From the NCBI GenBank assembly GCA_029204225.1, contig CM055097.1, positions 56,454,699 to 56,518,698 on the forward strand: DNA of 64,000 bases. Direction: 5' to 3'. Shown piece after piece: positions 1 to 11,254 of this stretch. Numbering within the stretch: position 1 is the stretch's first letter; each line of letters starts with the position of its first letter. Position numbers and translations under genes: made by a program. The stretch is from Diphasiastrum complanatum. Lineage: Eukaryota; Streptophyta; Lycopodiopsida; Lycopodiales; Lycopodiaceae. The notes under the pieces are model-generated. The model saw only the letters and a list, made by a program, of their open reading frames with translations, made no database searches and had not been told where the DNA came from.

Positions 1-770
1 CATCAAGAAACTAGCTCGAGGACTGAAACATAAAAATAGACCTAAGCTAGCCATAAAACTAGAATGGTAAAGGTAAGAACTACCCTAGCCAAAAGGTAAT
101 CGGGTGTAGATGCAGAGAGAGAGAGGGTTACACAATTTCACATAGTTCCTCTTGACAAGACTAAACCCTTTGAAGCCTTTAGTCATAATTCAACAAGGTA
201 AAGTAAAGCTGAAAAATAAAATACAGTACTGTAAAACACCATAAAGCATAACCACTTTCAAAACATCCAGCTGATACCTGCCACCATCCCATGACACAAA
301 ATCACACGAGTTAGTATAGTGGGGAAGACAAGTGTCATAGATGAGCATTAGTTGTTATCCATGTCCAAAAGAAGCTATACCACTTAACAGCATAAATAGC
401 ATTTTAAACCATAGTCCAGTCTTCCCAAACAACATAATATTTTTTAGCGATAGGCCAAGCCCGGACACTACCGTATCAGAGCATGTGCCATGCTGATCAG
501 TTTATGGACATTGGTCCATATTAGTTCATTTTGTTTTGTGTATAAGTATGAATAGTTTTCACCGTATATAGGGTATCTTGCTAAAAGATATGGTGTGAAC
601 ACGTGTGCTGGTATTACGACAAATCCATGCCATTCTAATCCATGTGACAACTTTCAGAAAATCAGTCACGCACTATTGTCCATAGTCGTGAGCATATCCA
701 TGCTTCTATCAGGGCACACGCCATACTGATCAATATGAGGGCAAGAAGCTGTATTAAAAATATATTGAAG
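1..770 (-). repeat. Leader repeat of the PLE-like family, copy 1
   Basis: This stretch matches three other places in the window (28,560-29,480; 31,263-32,200; 43,520-44,540). All copies share, in order, a run of GAGAG (here near 115), 'CTCTTGACAAGA', 'CCACCATCCCA', 'GTGTCATAG' and 'CGTATCAG'. It is closest to the copy at 28.6 kb. In the two copies linked to reverse-transcriptase-type ORFs, the ORF lies on the minus strand just to the left, so here it would lie off the left edge of the window. No coding potential is seen inside the repeat. Its identity as a 5' leader or pseudo-LTR is inferred from position. Confidence 0.7.
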
Positions 771-827
771 TAAAATACATGAGAAAATATCGTAACCATT
801 CACAAATAGTATAGAGGGTCTGATTCT

Positions 828-1731
828 TGTTGGATTATTCTCCTATAATCCTATAGTTAATATATATCCATTCATTTATCCAGCTCTTCAATTTTACTCA
901 CTCTTTCACACAGCCTACGGACATTCAAGGGAATCAAATTACAACATTAGGCCTCGACCCACTCAACATACTTGACTTATAAAGGATTGTCAAAGGCTAA
1001 CTGAATCTTTTTTAAGTTTGAATAGATAGGGAGGTAGAAATGGGCCAATAGGATTTTGAGGCCAAGGCCCTCTTCTCCACTATAAATAGGGGCAAACTCG
1101 AGTTTGCTAAACATGTTCATTTCCTCATTTCAACACAAGCATATTGGTTCTGTTATGGAATGGATTTGTGAATGTCCTTGCTCTCTATCTCTTTTCCTCC
1201 ATCTCTCATGCTTTTGTTGTGTTTGAAAATTGTTGGATTTGAATGTATTTGGAATTGCTATTTCTTATGCTTTTTGTGAGAGAGAAAGAGAGAGAGAGAA
1301 AGAGTAAGCTATCTTCATTGTGGAATGTAGTATTAATGGATTGTAGTGTTAATGCTTAGGGTTAATTGATGTTAGAGTTAGATGTGGATCCTGCTGAAAT
1401 CTGGGATATGCTATCGCTCTCATGGGAACGAACCTACACGTGACAGCTAACTTCATCTCCTTGATGCTAGAATGCTTAGATCTTGGGTTGAGGATAGGCA
1501 AGGAAAGAAACCCACTACATCCGTAAATGATTGTGAAAGACTGTCAATAGACATGAAAGTCCATGAGTTCATAGGCACACATAAGTGGCCGTAAGTGATC
1601 ATAAACCTACTTTGTGATTCCCGTGTATTTTTGCAATCTGTGCAATAACGTGAGTAGATCCGTAGCAACCGGATAAATGAATAGATGTAGATTAAAAATC
1701 GGATTAGATTGATAAGGATAATGATCCAACA
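828..1731 (+). repeat. Solo LTR of a retrotransposon
   Basis: The segment begins TGTTGGATTATT and ends ATGATCCAACA, giving inverted TG...CA termini. A TATA-like CTATAAATAGG at about 1,080 would be the promoter, and a GA-rich stretch lies near 1,280. From about 1,000 to 1,520 it is clearly similar to 26,545-27,076, the LTR of another element, so the R/U5 parts are shared while the U3 parts differ. No internal region or primer site follows, so it is probably a solo LTR left by LTR-LTR recombination. Flanking five-base duplicates (ATTCT and ATTTG) match only partly. Confidence 0.6.
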
Positions 1732-1844
1732 ATTTGCACTTGGACATTTGAGATTTTTGAATCATTGGAAATTACTCATGGATAAAGTTAATTAGTTAAA
1801 CGAGCAGTGGGAGGAGAATTCACTAGAGGCTGTTTGTTCATATA

Positions 1845-2250
1845 TCTATATATATATTTAAACTTATGTACACTTTTGCGCATGGGTATGGGTGCACCAT
1901 GCATGCTCATCCCCTCACCCATGCATGAGCTTTTTCTAACTAAAAAACTTGGGGAGGAGGATGCATGTATGGGGAAAATGATGCATGGCCCTCCTCCCCA
2001 TGCATGTATCTAAGGGGCCCACTCTAAATTCAAATTATCCTTTACCAACACACATAGTGTTTTGAAGTGCATGTACATACTTTCATGGTGAAAGGTGTTA
2101 AACAAATGCGACTCTCATTATCAAAAATTTGAAGGGTGCTCTAAGGATTTTTTAAATTATCAAACTTTTCCACGAGAAAGGTTGAAATAAAAATGCATTT
2201 CTATGAAAATCGGCCTCCATTGCCCGTCAACGACGGGCACTCTTTACTAG
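1845..2250 (+). mobile_element. Candidate non-autonomous Helitron
   Basis: The 3' end has the classic Helitron layout: a perfect 8-bp hairpin with a 3-base loop (TGCCCGTC-AAC-GACGGGCA, 2,221-2,239), then 11 bases ending in CTAG, then T. Helitrons end in CTRR and insert between A and T. A fitting 5' end is TCTATATATATATTTAAAC at 1,845, preceded by A, giving an element of about 406 bp with no Rep/helicase. The 3' end is seen directly; the 5' end is a guess because many A|TC sites exist upstream. Confidence 0.5.
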
Positions 2251-2260
2251 TATATAATAT

Positions 2261-2269
<9 letters not shown>

Positions 2270-2311
<42 letters not shown>
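2270..2311. repeat. (AT)n microsatellite
   Basis: Alternating AT/TA tract just downstream of the Helitron candidate. Confidence 0.9.
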
Positions 2312-2312
<1 letters not shown>

Positions 2313-3530
2313 TATGGCAAGAAAGTAGTGTAGTTTATTTACATATGAAGTTTTCATTTTATAATCTATTGCTATATTGTAAAATTGATATAAGTGATAG
2401 TAAAGCATTCTAGATGGACACTCTTCTCTACATAAACTGAAATATATTTCTTAAGTACTTTGAAAATTATAGGAATGAAATCAATCCTTAAGGAAGAATC
2501 TAAGTTGGATTTGAGGAGGAATGTGGAAATATGCAAATACCAACTGAGGCCAATATTGGAGGCCTCTCTCTAGCTACTATTGCAAGTTTTATGTCCATAG
2601 CCAAGTTACTAGTAGTGCATGAAAGAAGTGCGTGTCTTGTCGTAGATGTGATATTTATCATGTACTAAACTTAGATTATCAATTTTGTGTGAATCCAGTA
2701 TGCTTTTGGAAGAAAAATCTGGATGCATTGTTTTTGGGTAGTTTATCCTTCAGTTACTTTTCATCTAGAGCTCATTAGTTGGGGATGGCCTCCATAAAGT
2801 GAATTTTTACCTTCACATTGTACAATCGTATATCTATTTAATATGAACAATGTTTTCTAGGGTTTTTTTTGGCAAATAAATTATCCTTCCTAGGCATTGA
2901 CATTGACTCGCATATTGTATCTTCTATTCTAACAATGCATTATTTTTTGCTTATGTTAGATTGCATATGAATGATTTCCATGATCTCAATGCCCTTTCTT
3001 CCATGACAATCCTTCAACACCATCGACATTATAATTGTCTTCACAAGTACTCCCTTTAACCCACACTTCTCTATGGAATCAAATGATATTCTGTTAAGTT
3101 TGAAAGTTGCAAACTACGATCATAGTCTTTAATAATTTGTTGTAGACATCCTAATGCTGATGAATCATGAATTGAACCCAACAAGGTTCTTCTCTGTTTT
3201 GTCTAGAGACTGAGCATGAATCATTTACAAGCTTTTTAGCTTTGTTGTAGTAGTGATAAACTATTGTGATGATTCGCTAAATGCTGAGGTACCACTTTTA
3301 TGTGAATTTGAGCATTAAAATGAGTTTTTTACTTTATTAATTTTTCTCAAAATGCAATATTGTTTTTTTTTTTTTTTTTTGTTTTTTTTGGTATTTGAAT
3401 GCCCTACTAAGGCAAAGTTTTTTGTGATGTATCGATCATCTTGTTTATTTATAAACTTGTAGATGCTCAATCTTACAAATTTGTTTTTTCTTTAACAAAC
3501 CAAAGTTTTCCTAAGTACTAGCTCCGACAA
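2312..3530. other. Intergenic, nothing recognised
   Basis: AT-rich sequence with a poly-T run at 3,363-3,390. No convincing ORF, terminal repeat or RNA gene is visible. Confidence 0.6.
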
Positions 3531-3534
3531 GTTC

Positions 3535-3690
3535 AAGTAGAATATTTCACATGTTAACCACCCCATGTCTAGACCATCGACTTTCCATATTGACTTTTGA
3601 CACTCCATAACCAAATGCTCGATGGTCTTTTCTTCGATGGCAATAAATTATCTCTTATCGCATTGAAATTTCAAATAACTTAAAATACAA
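3535..3690 (-). pseudogene. LINE-type reverse transcriptase C-terminal fragment
   Basis: Read on the minus strand, this stretch gives EEKTIEHLVMECQKSIWK, preceded by CDKR and a stop. It resembles the zinc-binding segment (zf-RVT) found at the C-terminus of plant LINE reverse transcriptases, whose usual form is C-x2-C...ETxEHLxxxCxxxxxxW. The first cysteine pair is incomplete and there is an in-frame stop, so it is a dead fragment. No RT core is visible nearby. Identification is by motif only. Confidence 0.4.
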
Positions 3691-3699
3691 AAGAGATAT

Positions 3700-6060
3700 C
3701 AAGATACTCTCCATCACAAAATAACTTGTTGTTGATGCATAAAACTTACATGTTTTGATGCTTGAGTGACAAACTCACAATTGAATAAATATTGTGTCTT
3801 TTAAACAATGAAATCTTTATGTCTAATTCATTAGAGGCCTTTGTATGATACAACAAATACATCTATATACCATGGTTTTATCATATACAAACAATTTGCT
3901 TGGGCAAGTTCCTCTTGCTTTCATAATCTGACAAAAAGACATGAAAGAGAGTATACAAAGAAGAGCATCTTCTATTTTTTAAAATAAAGTTTTTTTTTCG
4001 AATGCATCCATGATGAGTTTGGAAGATAGTTAATAGAGTCTCATAATAAATAGAAGCATATACATGTTTCATCTTAGTGGTCAAGAAACTTTGACTATAT
4101 TTTAATGAATGAATGTGTAAAAACATCATGGGCCCACATATTCTCTTGAGGAATTCATAAAATGAAATCCACCTAGGGTCTTTCAATAAAACCCTAGTAA
4201 ATTGTGAAGTTGAGTTTCATAGAATCATTACATAAATGAGAATCATGCATGTTGTGAGATGATAACCATGACCTTCATGCCAAGCTTGGCTAGCAAAGCC
4301 AAAAAGACATAAGGAATTCCGTTACTAGAAGGTTCCATTCCAACTTCCCCTTCCAAGAAGATGCACTGTAGGTCCATGACTTATGATTGCCATGTATCTT
4401 TGAGTCTAGACTATGTAAAAAGCAAGAGGGACAATTCAAAATGGCGGTCAAAAGGTTAAATTTGAAAAGTCTCTCAATTAAAATTTATATCCCAATATAT
4501 CACCATTTCACACAAGGTCACAACACTCATACCGATGCCATCCACACATGTCGGTATATGCACAATATAAACTATTTATAGTATCTTTGCATTCTTGGCT
4601 ATAAAGATGATGGTGAAATAGATGACCCTCACTTACGCTTATCACCAATTAAGGTATATACTTCTAGAGTTTTCTTCATTAAACTTGTGATTTTGATAGT
4701 TAAACAATGTTGTTATCAATCCCAATTCACACCCAAGAAGGTGGTGTCACCGGTGTGGCAGTAGGTCTTGCCCATTGGCCCCAAAAAAGGGACCCACACA
4801 TGTGATAAATCCTTTAAGGAAACTCTTTGAAAGTTATAAAAGCTACATTTGCAGGTTTTCATGTTAGCTTTCACATGCAATATGCAATAGAGAGTAATTT
4901 GTTGGTGGATTGTCGTAATGTGTCCAAATTTCTAAGACCCTTAGGTAATGGGCATTGCAAAGTAGTTCTCAATTGGGAATGACCATGAAATGTAGTAGCA
5001 AAATGCAATTTAACTTGGGGCGAGTCACACACAACAAAGGTAAAAGAAATTAAGGAGATTGTCTTTGTGACATTCTTTTGATCCTCTAGTCATAGATGAT
5101 GTCCATTGTAAATTTTACATCTAAAATATAAATAATGGTGTTAATATATTATAATTAATAATATGGTCATTCTCTCAAACCCTTTTGTGCATAAGTCTAG
5201 TTAATGGCTAAGTGTAAAGCCAATTCAAAAACAAGCGACTTCATTACGTGTGAGGGTGCCTCTACTGAACGTGAATTGAAAGCTCATAGGCTTAGCAAGT
5301 GCTCCACAACAAGGCCTCTTCAACGAAATTAGTTGTTACCTTTATTGATAAATCTATTGGTGGATAACTTTGTTCATCTATTTCTCACCTCAATGCAACT
5401 TACTTGCATGTAGAGCAATACTTTGGCATAAACTACACTCGTTCCTTGCAACAAATGATACCTGTGCAAAGTTTTTAATTCTTTTTTTGGGACAAGTCAC
5501 CCTTGTAAAAGCTCAAAAAAATGCAAATCAAAAGATTAAAAGGACAACTTTACTTCCTAAGTTTTTTTTCGGGGGGTGGAGGGGGGTTGGGGAGGGTATC
5601 TCATTGCAAGTTTGTGGGTGGTTTGGCATTGGCTCAATGTCATCCGCTTATTTAGGCTGTGAGAATCTAGAGGAGGTGGTGGTTTCTGTCTATAGTAAAC
5701 GCGAAATGCAAGCTAAGCAAAAGGCCCCATGTGCTTGCACGCAAGCCTCGTTTAGGGGGTGGGTGGATTAGTAATCCACAAAACAACCGAAAGGAAGAAA
5801 AGATAAAGTAAAGTTGCAACTTCTAAAAGAATATATTTGAATTGTTTACAATTTACCAAAGCTAAAAAGGGGGTTCTAAAAAAAGATAAGGCCATGAGTT
5901 GCTTTCACCTAGGAGTCAAGTGCAAGGACATATCATAACTTGCCTTTAAAAAACCATATCACAAGAGGAGGCCAAGTAAGCCTACTAGTAGCTATTTCAA
6001 ATCCACCTTAATTAGGGCCCTTTGACCTCCCCCAAAGCCCTAAGGAAAACATCACAATGA
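3700..6060. other. Intergenic, nothing recognised
   Basis: AT-rich DNA upstream of the GATA gene. Open frames at 3,881-4,186 (-) and 5,370-5,771 (+) have no recognisable domain, low-complexity composition and no sign of splicing; they were not called as genes. Confidence 0.55.
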
Positions 6061-6900
6061 AATAAATATGCAAACCCCCCCCCCCCCCCCCCCCCCCTCC
6101 TCTCTCTCTCTCCTTCTTCCTTTTCCTTCATTGAAAGTACCATTATCACAGACTTTTCCTCTCATTCTTTGCAGCTGCTGCTCCTCTCTCTTTCTCACGA
6201 ACATTTCAAAGGCGAACGAACAAACATCGTCTATTTTTTGTGAACAATTGGAATACTGATTGTCTTCTGCCTAAGGGGGAGCTTTGTGGTGCTGGCTTTT
6301 CATTTTTGTTGCCACCTGAGTATCATTAGCATCATTAGTCTTATTATTATTTGCATTTTTGACAAACAAAGTTTTAGCGGAGTGATTGAGAGTAAGGATA
6401 TACAGGCAACCTAAGCCTATTTCGGATTTGTTGTATCATTTATGAGCTATTATTCTTTGCCTTTTTCTTCCTATACAGAACACTTTTCCTGCATCCGCTG
6501 CAGCCTTGGATATTGTTAGTTTTGTGCTACTTTGTTGCTGCTTGGTTGCTTCTTTCCTTAGTTCTTTTCACTGGTGCTATTCTTTTTTGGCCGTTGTTTC
6601 ATTTCATTCTGGCTCTCTCAGTTGGTCACTTGTCTTTGTTGCTGGACCTATTGTGATGTATTCCATCACTATTGATAGAATCTGAATGTTTGGCTGGCTG
6701 AAATCTACTGTATTTTGTTATGTTTTCTTCTAATTGCCATAAAAAATAAGCTTCTGAAGAATAATTTTCGCTTATAACTGGTTAAAGTCGTGCATAATAA
6801 ACATCATTATTCCACTTTTTTGGTTGAGATATTTGAGTTTTTGCTTTTGACCAAGTATTCTTCCGAAAGAAGCTTTTCAAAGAACCTTACGTAAGGAAGG
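6061..6900 (+). promoter_or_regulatory. Probable promoter/5' leader of the GATA gene, with poly-C tract
   Basis: An unbroken run of 23 C (6,075-6,097) is followed by a CT-rich block (6,098-6,200), a composition often seen in plant 5' leaders. The first ATG that opens the GATA reading frame is at 6,901. An intron within the leader is possible but not demonstrable. The transcription start is not resolved. Confidence 0.4.
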
Positions 6901-7455
6901 ATGGGAAAGCAGGGTCCCTGCTACCATTGTGGAATAACAAGTAAGTACAAGTTGCTTCAGATCAGTTTTACATAGGTACCTAAGGTTGGGGCTCCAGTAT
7001 TAGTTTGAAGCTCTGTGAGAAAAAGGCTGAAGGGCTTGGGAGACTATGAATTGCCTATTTCAGTTTTTGTTGTCGAGTCCTGTTGCATATATATGATTAT
7101 TGATACATATACGTTTGGCTTCCGAAGAAGCTTCAAGGAGTTATTTCATTGAACATTGAAAAAGACTAGTATATTTTCTAAACCATTGCTCTATTATTTG
7201 CAAAGGTGCCTTTAGCAATAAAAAATTATAGGGGTTTTAATCTGTAACAAATGGCATTCTCAATCCAAAGCTTGCACGGGCATTAGGCTGTTGCGTATAG
7301 CGCCCCCTATTTTCCTTGAGCTTAGTGAATCCTATTGTCTTCAAATGCACTAGTTTTGCTTGTGAATGTAAAAGGTCCTTAACTTGCAATTGATCTGTGA
7401 TTATGGACTTCTAAATTATGTTTGAAATCGTTCAAGTTAATATTATAATATAGGG

Positions 7456-7488
<33 letters not shown>

Positions 7489-10400
7489 GCACACACACAC
7501 ACATTTATGGAGTTTGCAATTATTGTCAAGCATTGGAGGAGGTTGTATATTCTATACAATGGATATTCTATAGGCTTGTAGTGTCCTAAAGAGTTAGCTA
7601 GGAAGTGAGGCGAAGTTTTGCAACCTTGCATTAAAGTTTTGCTAGGAAAAGAATCTAGAATGATGAGGTTTCCTATACCCTAAAATTGAAGATTGACATT
7701 GTTCTCATGGATTGTAGCTAAAATTGGAGCCTTCATCAAAGTTGGTTACACAATTTTTTTTTGTTGAGCTTACATTTATTTACCTTTGAGGAAAGTTATG
7801 TTTAGGGGTACCCAAATTCAATAGCCCATACAAGTAGAGTCAATTTTCGTTGTCCCTTACGACTAGGCTAGTAGACAACCTAGAAGAAGCTAGATTGCTT
7901 ATGAAAATTATAACAAGATGACATAAAAATTAAGGTATTTGTACACCTCCTTTGTCAAGTGAAATGGCAAGAAATTCTCTCGACTTAATTCCAATTGAGA
8001 GTTTTTTGAAATCCCTTATTGTCCTTACCAAATTGTTGTAGGAATTAAAACATTCAACAATAAAGTAATGTTTACTCCTAAATTTGAAAAACCAAAACTT
8101 AGGAGTAGATCTATTTATGGAGTAGACTTATTTATAGACCTACTCTTAGACCTATGGTCTAAGCTTTTTTTATTGGATTAAGAGTAGGTCTATTTATGGA
8201 CAAGAACAAATGGGGAATCCAAAACGAGTCAAACACTATCTTAAGTATGTGTGAAGAGTATTTTGTAGGGAAAACAATCAGAACCTAGTTGATGTCGATT
8301 CCAAATGAGGCAATGTTTCCCAAAATATCTAGGAGCACTTTTTTTATCGCTATCAAATAGTGATCATATCACCATAACTGCATAAAAGTAGGTCAAATTA
8401 TCCACATTTTATTGCAATAAAGCAACGAGCAAGCACATTGTAGCCTACATTCAAGGAGGGTGAACTCAATCTCAAATGTTGATCAAACTATATGTTGATG
8501 ATCAAGAAGGATGGAGATAATATAGTAATAGCAAATATCACTAACCATTCCCTAAATACTACTACTAATAAAAAAACAAAACAAATGAACTCCTAGTTGT
8601 GCTCCAACACTGGTGTCCACTATGACTATAAATAATTGAGAGGGGTCATCCAAGAACTGAGTGACAAGTGGATGACTAATGGAATGCTTGAGATTGGATT
8701 CTTTTTATATGTTCTACATCCTTCATCCTTTGTAAGCTTGTTTGAATGTAAATATCACTAATAAATATGTCTTGGTATCCACTTTGTGGTAAGATTGTGA
8801 ATTGAGAATATAAGGTCACGAGTTTGAAGTGACATGCTTGTAATTAGCTACTGGGTACTGTGTCTCAAATAGAGTCAACTGGATCAGGATGGACTTCTCG
8901 AAAAGTAGGACTTGACAGATCAAAGGGACGTGTGTCATATGCTGTATGGGACACTTGGTATAATACATGAGGGATGTGTAATAATCTAAGCAACTTATAT
9001 CCTTCATACCTATGTGTCAAGGTACTTTCAATGGCATGCGTGGGTGCTATTGGATTAGGATGAGTTAGGTTTTAGGGTTGCTTGAGGTTGGAATATGTGA
9101 GCCTTGGAGAGGCATTCGTAGTGATTTTCTATGGTGTAGATGGTTGGGTGGAGAGACTAGCATCAGGCTCTCCTATATGTTGGCACAATGATAGGTTGGA
9201 ATTTCCACAATGTACTTTTCAGCCAACAAAATATGGATATTGCCTAGTGATCGACAAGAAGTCCCTATGTTCAAAATTTGATGTTTTTCTTGCTAACTTG
9301 GCAAAGATTGGATTGCTTTACATTTGTTTTTGAGATGTATTATATGGCATTTATTCATTCTGACCTCATAGCTAGCAATCCTATTCAAGACTCACAGAGA
9401 CTTATTAGGGCTCAACACCTCAATCTTGTTGGTTGATTGTCTTGGAGATTAGATTTTAGGTTGAACCATTATTGCATTGAGATGATGTTTCGCCGCCTAT
9501 GCGTTTTGGAACTCCCACTCATTTTGCCTACCACGTTGTTGTGCTTGAGGGATTACTATAGTTGTGAGGTGCATTGCCCCAAATGAAACTACCCTGCGAG
9601 TTCATGCAGTGTGGTCGCATTGGTGGCGTTGCTAGATAGAGGTTTCAGAGGATGGTATTTGGAGATAACTCAAGGCAACAAGCTAAGTTTCGTGTTGAGG
9701 TTGTTTGACTAGTGTATCATTTGTTGTGGGTGGTGGATTGAGAGGGTGGCACGCCTGACTTCATCTACGAGCTCATGAGTTGAATTGGGATAGCTTTTCA
9801 TAAGCCCCTCTTGATGATTAGGCACACTTGTCATTTCTTTTATTTATAATCATGTAGTTTTTTCATTAATAGGTTTTCCAATATTTGATCTCGTTTTTGT
9901 CCACAATGATACCGATCTCTTTGTGGTGCATGCACAATGTCACAAGTGCAAGCCAAATAGCTCAATAGGTGGAATCTTTTCCTATTGTTGGCCAGATAGC
10001 CCATGACCTAGTTGCATCTGCCACCTAGACTTTGGTTTAAGATTTTTTCACTTTTGGCATGCGAGTGTAATTGCAGCACATAATCTCTCACAACACATAG
10101 AAAGTTGAAACACAAACAAAATCTTTGTTAGGTGCCGACCCTTAGGCTAGTGTAACACAACGTTCTTCCGATACGTCAACTTGACAACTTCACACTTTTT
10201 CTTGACGCCACAATAGGTATGACACACGTAGGCTCATTTAGATGACGAGATATTTATAGAGTTTCATTGTAACCTTTTGTTTGGTTTAGGCAACCGCACG
10301 AGCTAACAAACAGCCAAAAGAAAGATATCAAATATACTGTTGAGCAAAATTTTAATGATGATGAAAAGTACAAGCCTTCAGTTAGTCAGGAAGAAAGTTC

Positions 10401-11188
10401 GAGCTCTTCCATAAGTCTGAAGTGTGACAGAAATAAAGAAGCGTTTTCACCAGAAATGGCAACAAGCACTTTGAGTTTGCACCCTCATAATCTGCATTTG
10501 AAAAATTGTCCACCTTTTTCTTGTGAGGTCGACCGAATTCTGAGTTCCAAGCCAAGTCCTCAATATGGAGAGAGAGATGTGGACCTTTGAAGCATAATGA
10601 GCTCTCTTCTCAATCTAGTAGCATCGCTTTTGACAGTATTAGTCGCCTTTTGACAGTACATGTAATGAGGATCCTCGTCCCACTTTTTCTCAATCCAATT
10701 AATGCTGGATGTAATATAATTTTGAGGAAAAACGAACTTCTTGATTCAAGCAGATATGTGAAAGGAATACAGATGAGTGTACCCTTTTTCATTGAGAAGT
10801 AAAACTGCAATTCTAAAGAAAGCTTCAACAGAAGAACATTTTTGTTTGTGCGTTCTTATGGAATCCTGGAAGTGGAGTCACAACTGGTCCTTCTTGAGAT
10901 GCCGATCTTCCCAATTGAGAAGATGTTTCAGAGCCCCGATCTTAGTAATTAGTAAGCTGTTGAAGTTCATCTAGGGAGAAACCGATCTCATCACATAAGA
11001 CATAGTAGTGTGGGGGGGGTGGGGGGGGGGGGGGGGGGGGGGTCTAGGGGGAGGAAAATTATTTTTATTTGTTTTTGGGCATGTGGGAGTGAGCAGGGAG
11101 GGGCCTGTATTTTATTTTTTTTTTGAAAAATGGCGGACGCGTCCACCCCCGGACGCACCCCTGGCGCGTCCGCGTCGACCATCTGCTT

Positions 11189-11254
<66 letters not shown>

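Noticed and set aside
5370-5771. 133-codon ORF
   Set aside because: No recognisable domain, low-complexity G-run inside, no splice or homology support.
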